From: Macrosoma leucophasiata
Lineage: Eukaryota > Arthropoda > Insecta > Lepidoptera > Hedylidae
Assembly: GCA_036365455.1 (NCBI GenBank)
Contig: JAWQUS010000004.1
Location: 2,983,501 to 3,047,500 of the forward strand
Length of the DNA stretch: 64,000 nt
Direction: 5' to 3'
Position numbers and translations under genes: made by a program. The notes below the pieces were generated by a model. The model saw nothing but the letters and a program-made list of their open reading frames with translations. It was not told where the DNA came from and searched no databases. Each line of letters opens with the position of its first letter. Positions within the stretch are counted from its first letter, which is position 1. This document shows positions 53,420 to 61,833 of the stretch, in pieces.

Positions 53420-54305
53420 TGAAAAATAGTTTGTGGTCGTCTTATAAGCCGCAATTATGGCTAAAGAAATAGAACATTCAGCAAGAAGATGATATTCCCA
53501 CATCTTCTGCAGTTCCATACACTCCTAGGTTTTTGTATGTATGCTTTTACCATGCATTTACCTCAACAAGTGTAAAGTTTCCGCGCTTAATAAATCTTTA
53601 AGGAATGCAGATTTCCATAAAAGAGCATTATGAAGCAAAATATATCTTTGACATCCCTGTTCACATGTCAAATAAAAAAAGGCATTCTCTGGTAAGTACC
53701 CTACATCTCGAGCGGTGCGAACATTTTTTTATATCAATTACAAAGGTGTAGCATATCGCTATTGTGTGCTTGATGCGATATATGTGACGCGTTTTTATCG
53801 CGTTTAGGTATCGCGATTAGGTGCGATATTCACACGCAAATATAAATACAGTGATCATCATATCAACTGAAAGATGTCTATAGCTGGACAAATGCTGGTC
53901 TAGCTCCACAAGACTTTAAACAATAATTTTGTAGAATTAATGTGCATTGTACCAGATATTACTAAACATAGATCCTACTGAGTTTTGTTTTGGCAGGTTT
54001 TACTCAGTAACGTGGGCTTATCTTGCGGTTTGTAAAAGTGAGTATGGAACATTTTGTTGAAACCTATTTTATTATTAAGTATTTTTGGAACATTATTTAT
54101 TTTATTTTTGTTTACTTTGACATAATCAACGTATCAGTTGTTATTCGCTTTAATTTTGATTTTGTAATTTGACCTATCAAGCAAAATCTATTATTTCCAA
54201 GTGATAAAATATATTTTTGATTTTGAGTTTGGACAAAGCCTTCCCGAGGATGCTGGCAACAGTGTTTTGCGTCATTAGGGGAGGATTGCTATAGTTGCCA
54301 GGTCT
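53420..54305. other. AT-rich DNA
   Basis: A B-type scrap at 53525-53580 (GGTTTTTGTATGTATGC, CATGCATTTACCTC). 53755-53840 is enriched in TATCGC/GCGATA words. No gene. Confidence 0.35.
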
Positions 54306-54310
54306 AGCAG

Positions 54311-54472
54311 GTTTTTTTGTTTTTTTGTGGAAGTGGCAAACAAGCATGCAGTTCACATTGATGTTAAGTGATGACTGCAGCCTATAGACACCCACACTTA
54401 GACAAAGGTCAAAATGTAGATGCGTTACCACTCCTGAGGCCCAAGGTATTATGCTTCTGTGCCGGAAAGAGA
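54311..54472 (-). mobile_element. Family A retroposon, 5'-truncated
   Basis: T-run with G interruptions, GTGGAAGTGGCAAACAAGC to GCTTCTGTGCCGGAAAGAG, where it runs into a K MITE end. Confidence 0.75.
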
Positions 54473-54558
54473 TAACGCTCTACATACCCGAAATTTTCCG
54501 ATGTCTCGTTCGTATGGTCAATGTGCAATATTTCATGAATAATGCTATGACGATTCAA
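54468..54558. mobile_element. Family K MITE end fragment
   Basis: AGAGATAACGCTCTACATAC, CCGAAATTTTCCGATGTCTC, GGTCAATGTGCAATATTTCA. Confidence 0.55.
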
Positions 54559-54559
54559 G

Positions 54560-55430
54560 TCTTTCTACCACCATTGATTTTTTACCGTATATTTAAATTA
54601 ATATTACTACAGTCTGTTTAAATTACGCGCTAATTTCAATGTCACTTTAAAGAGCACGTTATTTATTATGAAGTGTTTTTAATAACTCTAATTGTTTTAA
54701 TGCGCACGAATTCAATATACCTATTTATTTTATTTTTTTCCATCAGTTAAAAAAATCTCTGAAACCCTTTGAACAAGTCTGACTCGCACTTGGCCGCTAT
54801 TTTGAAGCGCGAACCCCTCAAAAGGTTTTAATATATATTGCAAAATTGAATTAATGTTATTCAATTTTGCAAACTATAATTTTGAAATGTTTGGCAAATT
54901 TCGGGCTCAACAGTTGAAAATTGAGCTCTATTCCCATATTTCTTTTTTGTAATTAAATTGCTTACTAAAATCGTAACTACTCATAAATTACCTCCAGTCA
55001 GTAAAACAGTCAGTTATGACATACCATTTATATGTCTTTACCCTGCACTCCTACATATTAATTAGTTTTGAACGGACCATATTTAAAACGAGTTACGACC
55101 ATTTACACACATACATTGCAAATGTATGTACCGGTACATTTTTCTTGTTTATGTCCCATAAATATTGCATCAAAACATCCATGCTTAGGTAGGTATTGTC
55201 AAAGAACTGGCTATTCGATCATACACCTTTTATAGTTGTAACAAAATCTATATTTGTTTAATTAAGGATAAGAAGACTCTATACGTCGATCGTCATACAA
55301 AGCCGCACAAAAAAAAAACTAAATTCAAACGAATCCCGGTTTGAGCGACGCACGATATTTTCAACGTTTAATGTTATAGATATTCTAATTCTATTCTATT
55401 CTAATTAATTTACACAAAACTTTATTATAT
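54560..55430. other. AT-rich DNA
   Basis: It holds a perfect 14-bp hairpin at 54838-54872 (TTGCAAAATTGAAT, 7-base loop) and a minus-sense F piece at 54765-54832 (GTCTGACTCGCACTTGGCCG). No gene. Confidence 0.4.
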
Positions 55431-55431
55431 T

Positions 55432-55680
55432 ACTAGCTGTTGCCCGTGGCTCCGCCTGTGTGTTGGTCACTTTTCGCGTAACCTGTGGAAACTCATCAAA
55501 TCATCCCATGGCATCCCACAGCTACATTTTTCATTTTTTCGAGATAAAATTTATCCTATAATCTAGGTTAGCTAATACCTTCTCTATAAAACAAATTTCA
55601 TCAATTATCGTTCGTTAGTTTTGGCGTGATTGACGGACGAACATCGAAACAAAGAATGTTTCATATTTATAATACCTATT
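55432..55680 (+). mobile_element. E-type LINE 3'-end repeat
   Basis: ACTAGCTGTTGCCCGTGGCT, GGAAACTCATCAAATCATCC, TTATCGTTCGTTAGTTTTGG, GTTTCATATTTATAATACC. Confidence 0.65.
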
Positions 55681-55864
55681 AAGTTTGAAGTGTGATAGTG
55701 TGATATACGTAAACCTTCTGCATGAATTACTCTATCTATCGGTGAATACCTCATGAAAATTCGTGCAGTAATCTCTTCCTCTTTCAGTATATTGCAAACA
55801 GACGTGGCGGGAGACTTTGCTTAACATAAAACTTAGAAGATGCCTCAAAAATTGCGTGCGTGAA

Positions 55865-56005
55865 ATAAATGTTTTTCAAACGCGTTGCTTGCACCGATAG
55901 TGGGAGATCCTCTTTCACGCCATTTAGTCATTTTCTTTTTCAATTTGCGGCAATGGCCTTATGATTTGTATGGCAAAACGATGTTTGCCGGGTCAGCTAG
56001 TATTT
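55865..56005 (+). mobile_element. R-type LINE 3' end
   Basis: ACGCGTTGCTTGCACCGATA, TTTGCGGCAATGGCCTTATG, TTGCCGGGTCAGCTAGTATT. An intact terminus of the group also seen at 34.2 and 41.4 kb. A 5' piece of this type (CTCTGCCGTGTTTGTCTGTT, AACTACTGAATGGATTGTCATGC) lies at 56545-56655. Confidence 0.6.
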
Positions 56006-56025
56006 CATAATAATCAAGTCATATA

Positions 56026-56277
56026 CACAACTCAACAATTAATATTGCACATCGAGCCTGCGAAAAAGACAATCGGTTGGTTTCGACTTCGTAGAGCGTT
56101 ATCTCTGCTGCACACTGCCTACGTAAGCACTGACAGTCCGGTATTGGTCAAAACTTGATCAAAATGGTTAACAAACGTTTAATAGATACGGTGCGAAAGA
56201 GATAACGCTCTACAGACCCGAAATAAGCCGAAGTCTCCTTCCTAGGCTCGATATGCAATATTTATTGTTGAACTCTG
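56026..56277. mobile_element. Family K MITE, full, TA-flanked
   Basis: A 252-bp element. Ends CACAACTCAACAATTAATAT and the complement of ATATTTATTGTTGAACTCTG, then TGCACATCGAGCC / GGCTCGATATGCA. The inner pair GAGCGTTATCTCTGCTGCAC / GTGCGAAAGAGATAACGCTC is followed by CGAAATAAGCCGAAGTC. TA at 56024-56025 and 56278-56279. Best copy for a consensus. Confidence 0.75.
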
Positions 56278-56279
56278 TA

Positions 56280-56530
56280 CATGTCTTCCCTTAAGATGGT
56301 TTAATTTACGATACAAACACCTTTAAAAAATTAAATATGACTCTACAACATAAGGCACATCTGACAAGAAATATTTTTGTAATTGCGGGACAATTAAAAA
56401 TAATTACTTGTCCGAACAAACTTAATTTATATTATGGACTTAGTTGACATGTTTATCAGTATCACAACGGTAGTTTGCTTATAACTTAAGTGTTATACCT
56501 TATAGATCTATCTATTTATACATCTTCTAT
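56280..56530. other. No gene seen
   Basis: AT-rich. Confidence 0.3.
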
Positions 56531-56762
56531 GATCTACCCTTTATTATAAAACGAAGTTCTCTGCCGTGTTTGTCTGTTTACGATAAGCTCAAAAACTACT
56601 GAATGGATTGTCATGCGGTTTTCACCAATAGATAGAGTCATTCTTGGGTAAGGTTTGTGTATATACTGTTTTAAACAGAAACGTGAACTCTTGCAGACCG
56701 TCTAACAACAAAAAGTGGCCATGTCAGAATCAGTATAAGAAATTCATTTATTCATTTAGGGT

Positions 56763-57049
56763 CATAGAGCAACCCCGGAGGGGAGTAGCCACATGCAGGC
56801 TTTCCCCTCTGTCAAAGTACAAGCCCAAATGGGCCTATACCTGTCGCCTAGATGTTGAAATGTGTGCGTGAAATTGTTTCTGTATTTTGTTAAAGTCAAG
56901 GTGTGAGTTTCCTAGACGATTTTTGTAGTGTGCATGTGTGTCGCACGCTTTTCCCCCCGCAAAAAATGACAGACTGTTTTGCATCGGTAATAAACGCTAT
57001 GGCTACTTCCCTCCGGTCCACCGCGGCCGGTGGCCCTAGTTGCTCTATG
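56763..57049. mobile_element. Family H hAT-like MITE with 8-bp duplication
   Basis: A 287-bp element from CATAGAGCAACCCCGGAGGG to GGCCCTAGTTGCTCTATG, flanked by a perfect direct repeat TTTAGGGT at 56755-56762 and 57050-57057. An 8-bp duplication places it with hAT-type elements. The left end has lost the CTAGGGCCACCGG part of the right inverted repeat. It is the reference copy for 10.76 and 24.40 kb. Confidence 0.85.
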
Positions 57050-57059
57050 TTTAGGGTGA

Positions 57060-57300
57060 CAGGCGCCTCTTATGACACGTCAAAAACAAACAAAATAAAT
57101 TAAAGTGAAAAACAATTGAAATACATGTCAATTTGCAAGCTAAATAAATATATGTAGTGAAGAATATCACTAAGATAAAACTAAAAATAATATACTAATG
57201 TAAGTAAAAGTAAGTATTTCAGTAGAATGTCTGATTTCTCCTTTTACAAACTGATAACAAAGAGTAAAGAGAATAGAAAAAGAGTCATTCTTTGTCATTC
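57060..57300 (-). mobile_element. LINE 3'-end remnant
   Basis: The complementary order of the 41.96-42.2 kb sequence: CCTCTTATGACACGTCAAAA, ATCACTAAGATAAAACTAAA, CAGTAGAATGTCTGATTTCTC, GATAACAAAGAGTAAAGAG, AAAAAGAGTC. The H element has inserted exactly next to it. Confidence 0.55.
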
Positions 57301-57423
57301 ACCGGCATTCTTTGTCATTCGAGGGCCACACTAAAAGTTCCTAGAAAATCAAAAACTGAGCAAACCAGCAAGTTGTTAGTTTTATTAGCTATATCTTTTC
57401 AAAATAGTGTCCATTTACATGAA

Positions 57424-57497
57424 TACATCGCTGCATTCGGTGAAACCACCGAGAAAAGAGTGCTTTTCTCGGTGGTTTCACCGAATGCAGCGATGTA
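57424..57497. repeat. Perfect 35-bp hairpin
   Basis: Arms 57424-57458 (TACATCGCTGCATTCGGTGA...) and 57463-57497, loop AGTG. GC-richer than its surroundings. Confidence 0.97.
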
Positions 57498-57503
57498 AAT
57501 GAA

Positions 57504-57565
57504 CGAAGAAATGAATAGACCCGAGTGAGCAAAGTGTTGCTCACTCGGGTCTATTCATTTCTTCG
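57504..57565. repeat. Perfect 29-bp hairpin, same loop as its neighbour
   Basis: Arms 57504-57532 (CGAAGAAATGAATAGACCCG...) and 57537-57565, loop AGTG. It starts seven bases after the previous hairpin. Confidence 0.97.
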
Positions 57566-57629
57566 GCTTATAAAATAACATAAGAATATTTATCTTGTAG
57601 TTTTATACCGTGTCGTGTAGCCAATGAAA

Positions 57630-57728
57630 TAGAAATATTCAAACCGAATATATTCGGCACCAAAACCGAATAATTTGGCCGAATATGCCGAATACCGAAT
57701 ACGAACCGAATATTCGGCGCATCTCTAC
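57630..57728. repeat. CGAATA-rich palindromic repeat, possible hAT end
   Basis: CCGAATATATTCGG, CCGAATAATTTGGCC, GCCGAATACCGAATACG, CCGAATATTCGG in quick succession. On the minus strand it starts TAGAGATGCGCCGAATATTC, a terminus that I associate with some insect hAT-like repeats. The partner end was not found. Confidence 0.4.
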
Positions 57729-57729
57729 T

Positions 57730-57955
57730 TATTATAATGGGCATAACGCGACGACGTTGATCGAAGAAGAAAATCTTGATTTCGTAAGATCCGGGAGTGA
57801 ACGGGAATAGCAAGGGCAGCCGAGTTGTTTCATCTCGCCAGAAACCGGGCAGAATAGTAATATACCATATGGACCGCCAACCTTCGCCAGTCGGAGAGGC
57901 ATCCCAAGAAGAAGAATTTTTCATGAATTTAAAAACATTTTTTTTTTAATTCTTA
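57730..57955. other. Unassigned GC-richer segment
   Basis: The minus-strand frame 57568-57924 (118 codons) crosses both the CGAATA repeat and this segment. I see no domain and do not call it a gene. Confidence 0.3.
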
Positions 57956-57958
57956 CTA

Positions 57959-58203
57959 ATGCTCCAGTGAGGGAGCTCGCGGGCGTAGGCACCACCGCAT
58001 TACCTTATATACTTGCCGCTAAATGGTATAGTGTTCAGCACTATCGTGTTCCGGTCAGGTGGTAATGTACGGCCCTGTAATTTCCGGCAAAGAGGCATAA
58101 AACCTTAGGCCTCAGGAGTAGTAACGCATCTGCATTTCGACCTTGGTCTTTGTGTGGGTGTCTAAAGCATGCTTGTTTGCCACGTCCATTACATAAAAAA
58201 AAG
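57959..58203 (+). mobile_element. Family A retroposon, nearly full
   Basis: GCTCCAGTGAGGGAGCTCGC to GCCACGTCCATTACATAAAAAAAA. The TAGGCTGCAGTCATCACTTAAC part is deleted (58165). Confidence 0.85.
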
Positions 58204-58209
58204 AATAAA

Positions 58210-58740
58210 ATAATAATATGTAATTTCTCTACTTTTTTAACTGTTTTAACTATTTATATCTAGAGTAGGTATACGTGAATCCGAGTATACATCGCTGCAT
58301 ACCCCTTTCAGCGATATACAAGCGTTAATATTATGGTTTGAAGAGAACACAAAACCCCTTTGTTTCAAAAATACTCACCTTCATTCGAATGTTTCAGTGT
58401 TTAGAGAAATGTTCGTATTAACTAACAAGAAATATGTAGACAGTTTCTAATGGGTATGACCTTACGCCTGACATGTTAATGACCTTAAAGTGACACTGAC
58501 CTTTGTATTGGAATAACACTTCAATAGTAGGCTAACGTAATTTAGAGTTACCTTCTCATACTGGATTAGTCTGGATCAATACGTGTATGATACTTCAATT
58601 TCTTTATAATATAAATTATACTTCAAGTTTTAAAAAATATAAGCCTGGGTTGCACCAAGATATTTGTAAAAGTTAAAGTTATTGTAACATTTCACATTCA
58701 TCAGTGCAAGAAGACTGATCAAAGATATTAATAACGTTTA
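58210..58740. other. No gene seen
   Basis: AT-rich unique-looking DNA. Confidence 0.3.
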
Positions 58741-58746
58741 TTTTAT

Positions 58747-59070
58747 GACTAGCGCTGCCCGCGACTTTACCCGCGTGAGAATGTATGATTGTTCAGTAGG
58801 TATCTATCCGAACGAAGTGAAGGGCGCAGCTAGTATAAAGTTTACTCCTATGTTACTCCTTATTACATCAGCTATCTGCCAGTGAAAGTCCCGTCAAAAT
58901 CGGTAAAGCCGTTCCCGAGATTAGCGGAAACAAACAGACAGACAGACACAAAAATTGTAAAATATGTTGTTTTGGTATATGTACCGTGTATACATACATA
59001 TGCATTTAGTAAAAAGCGGTTATTTTAATATCACAAACAGACACTCAAATTTTATTTATTTGTATTGATA
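58747..59070 (+). mobile_element. E-type repeat with decayed inverted end
   Basis: GACTAGCGCTGCCCGCGACT, TGATTGTTCAGTAGG, GAAGTGAAGGGCGCAGCTAG, AAAGTCCCGTCAAAATCGGT, CAGACAGACAGACAC, ACCGTGTATACATACATATG, GTAAAAAGCGGTTATTTTAA, ATTTATTTGTATTGAT. Third member of the subfamily with the terminal hairpin. Confidence 0.7.
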
Positions 59071-59309
59071 AACAGAATTAGCTTATGATTGCCCGATAGA
59101 CATTATGTTGATAAATATATTCCGCGATAACCTTTTAATTCATTCATAAATAGGAGTGTTGCTACAAAATTACTTATTCGCTACCTATAATTAATAAAAT
59201 ATATATATAACATTATATAAATTTACATAATATTATGTATTTTATTTTACATCTAGATCAGCGATTCTCAAAGTATATGTTTGGACTCCATAACGATATG
59301 GGTTATATT

Positions 59310-60550
59310 GGTTGGGGACAAAGTTTCTTCGCATTTTTTAAGATAATTCAAAACCTTTTTTTAGTACAGTTTATTTAAATTTAACTAAAGTATGTATGTA
59401 CCATTTTGTTCGATAACCTTTTGCCATCTTGTAGGTAGGGACATGATCCCATTGCTATAAAAATTTGGGACTTCTCATCAAAATACTGCGACAAGTGGAT
59501 TTGGCAGTCCTCTCGTGATGTTAACCTAACATTACATAAAGAATTCTGAAGGGACCGAAACAGGTGGAAATCTGAAGGTCAGGACTATACGGCGGATGCA
59601 TTAACACCTCGCAGCCAAACTCTCTTAATTTTTGATGAGTGGCTATAGATGTGTGAGGTCTAGCGTTATCATGATGAAACACCACACCCCTTCTGTTGAT
59701 CAATTCCGGCCGCTTTCTCTCAACTTCTTGTTTTAATCTCATCAGTTGTTTGCAGTAGAGTTCAGAATCGATAGTCCTGCCTGGTGGTAATAGCTCATAA
59801 TGAATAATGCCCTTCCAATCCCACCACACACACAACATCACCTTATTGCGAGTTAAGCCGGGTTTAACCACGACCTTTTTCGCACGTTCTTGTCGTGTGT
59901 GATCCACTTTTCATTACCAATTATCAGCTTCTTCAAAAATGATTCGGTTTCATTACGCCGTAATAAAGAATCACAAATGAGTACACGGTTCATTAGGTTT
60001 CTTTCAGTGAGCTCGTGAGGTACCCAAATATCGAGCTTTTTTTTGTACCCAGCTTTTTTCAAATGCGTCAAAACTGTTTTGTGATCAATTCTCAGTTCTT
60101 CAGCTACGTCGTAACTACTGATATGTCGATCTTGCTCCACTTTTTCAAAAATGTCATCCATTTTATCCGTAATAGGGCGACCAGAGCGAGGTGCATCTTT
60201 GACTTCAAAATTTCCGGATTGAAAACGCTTAAAACAAATTTGTGCTACTCTCACAGACACTGCACTAGGTCCATAAACATCGCAAATTTTTTACGCGGCT
60301 TGCGTTGCATTTTTACCTTTTTTGTAGTAAAATTTTAAAATGTATCGAATTTCTTCATTAGATTCACTCATCTCGACAGTACGAAAAACAAATGAAAATC
60401 ACACATTTGCCTAATTTGAATTTGGGATAATGTTCTTTAAAATTTTAACTTTCAATGATACCAAAACCAGCCAGATACAAATACTACAGCCAAAGAAATT
60501 TTATTACAAGTTCATACATACTATAATGCGAAAAGACTTTTTCCCCAACC
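59310..60550 (-). mobile_element. Mariner element, full length, inactive
   Basis: Terminal inverted repeats of about 25 bp: GGTTGGGGACAAAGTTTCTT on the left and the complement GGTTGGGGAAAAAGTCTTTT on the right, both followed by CGCAT. The length of 1241 bp is just under the usual 1.3 kb. Both internal edges lie next to TA-rich DNA, but an exact TA duplication is unclear. The single transposase is broken. Confidence 0.85.
59385..60371 (-). pseudogene. Mariner transposase pseudogene
   Basis: The family's cut-and-paste DDE/D enzyme, in pieces. From the ATG at 60371 (MSESNEEIRYIL) the frame meets a TAA at 60293-60291, continues through the helix-turn-helix part (SGRPITDKMDD), WVPHEL and IIGNEKWI. 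An out-of-frame deletion follows KRSW near 59880, and the next frame holds KPGLTRNKVMLC and HHDNARPHTS. A small deletion after YSPDL shifts the frame again, and a further shift precedes the C-terminal ILPTRWQKVIE-type end (stop at 59385). The first catalytic aspartate (GDEKW in active relatives) is asparagine here. At least one stop and three frame breaks. Confidence 0.88.
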
Positions 60551-60926
60551 TATTATAATGAATATAGATGCTCTACCCTTTGATTAAATATACGTCGTAC
60601 AGCTATTTAGGTATTTTGTTTAATGAGGCTGCAGAAAAATTATAAGTTTTAAATTTAGTTTACATACTCCAGAATCTAAATATACTCTGTTTGTTACTGT
60701 CCTTGATTACCCATTTTGATTTATGAAATTAAACCATAATGTCACAGGGTTTTACGAAAATATTCCCGTGCTGAATAGTATGTAAGTGATAATATGCTTA
60801 AATTGGTATTATAAACTTAGGTACACAACAATGTTTTAGTAGGTACTGTACTTGGTCTTGTATTATTTTAATCAAACATTCAGTTTTCTCAAAGTATTCC
60901 ATATTGAAAAATGGTTGAGAACCACT
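60551..60926. other. Right part of the host hAT-like element
   Basis: AT-rich and non-coding, bounded on the right by GGTTGAGAACCACTG. Confidence 0.4.
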
Positions 60927-61111
60927 GTTCTAGAAGATCCGATCATCCAATATATGATTTGTATTCAATACACGTTTTATATTGGTTGTTTATCATTGTT
61001 TTTTAATCATATTTTAATCTATTAATAATTATAATGAGAGTTAATTAGCATATACGTGGAAGGGCAGATGTTTATAATAGCACTAGAAATAGATATTCTA
61101 TTGTTTATAAC

Positions 61112-61195
61112 ATTTTTAGGGTGCCGTACCTCAAAAGGAAAAACGGGAGCCTTATAAGATCTTTCGTGCGTCTGTCTGTCTGTCACAGCCGATTT
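61112..61195 (+). mobile_element. Family F opening
   Basis: ATTTTTAGGGTGCCGTACCT, CAAAAGGAAAAACGGGAGCC, TTATAAGATCTTTCGTGCG, TCTGTCTGTCTGTCACAGCC. The best-preserved start of the family. It runs straight into the G copy. Confidence 0.65.
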
Positions 61196-61204
61196 TCCCA
61201 GCTA

Positions 61205-61560
61205 TGTATAATGGCAACACTTGATACGTCCCACGCTGGGCGCGAGTCTCTCGCCTTTTTGGGAGAAGGCCTGGAGCTTACTCCATCACGCTGCTCCAAT
61301 GCGGGTTGGTGGAGATAAGGGTTAGTGGCCAACCCGCTGTAGGTGGTTTTTCAAATAAAGCCCATAAAGCCTCCAACAAGGTTTAACGCCTGCTATCTAT
61401 CGATAGCAACCGGGACCGACGGCTTAACGTGCCCTCCGAAGCACGGAAACGCGCATTTCAATTTTCCACTAGTGGTCACCCACCCGATCGCGCCCGTATT
61501 GCTTAACCGAGTAGATCGCTTCCGATCCACACCAGCAGCGGGGCTATGCGCGCTTCATCG
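61205..61560 (+). mobile_element. Family G repeat, nearly complete
   Basis: ATGGCAACACTTGATACGTC, GGCCTGGAGCTTACTCCA, GCTGCTCCAATGCGGGTTGG, TGCTATCTATCGATAGCAAC, GGGACCGACGGCTTAACG, CGATCGCGCCCGTATTGC, GAGTAGATCGCTTCCGATCC, GCGGGGCTATGCGCGCTTC. It contains the perfect palindrome GCTATCTATCGATAGC-like word at 61391-61408. Confidence 0.7.
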
Positions 61561-61564
61561 GTAA

Positions 61565-61804
61565 TGTAATTTAATTAAAATCGGCTATAATAATAGAAAA
61601 TTATTCACTGAAAGAGTAGGTTTTTTTTAAAATTTCATTTAATTCTAAGTGAATATGTATATTAATGTTTTGAGACAAAAAAAACATTTATTCTAATCTG
61701 AAGTTAACACAACTTTGTCAACTGAAGTCTTTATAAACCAGTTATTTCTAAGCGACTGAACTTCATAATTTAACATGACCGGAAACCCAAGACAAATGCC
61801 TACA
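61565..61804. other. No gene seen
   Basis: AT-rich flank of the tandem array. Confidence 0.3.
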
Positions 61805-61833
61805 GCCTTTAAAAGATACCATCTTTTAAAGGC
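61805..61833. repeat. 13-bp hairpin at the array's left edge
   Basis: GCCTTTAAAAGAT, loop ACC, ATCTTTTAAAGGC. The left arm overlaps the left copy of the 12-bp duplication. The right arm lies inside the insertion and is absent from the right flank. Confidence 0.95.

Larger units (their letters stand above)
59259..60927. mobile_element. hAT-like element carrying a nested mariner
   Basis: The left end CAGCGATTCTCAAAGTAT and right complement CAGTGGTTCTCAACCAT are hAT-type termini. The flanking 8-mers ATCTAGAT (59251-59258) and TTCTAGAA (60928-60935) agree in 6 of 8. Without the mariner the element would be about 430 bp, so it is itself non-autonomous. Confidence 0.6.

Noticed and set aside
57568..57924. 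118-codon minus-strand frame
   Set aside because: Crosses the CGAATA palindromic repeat. No domain recognised and no splice or start support.
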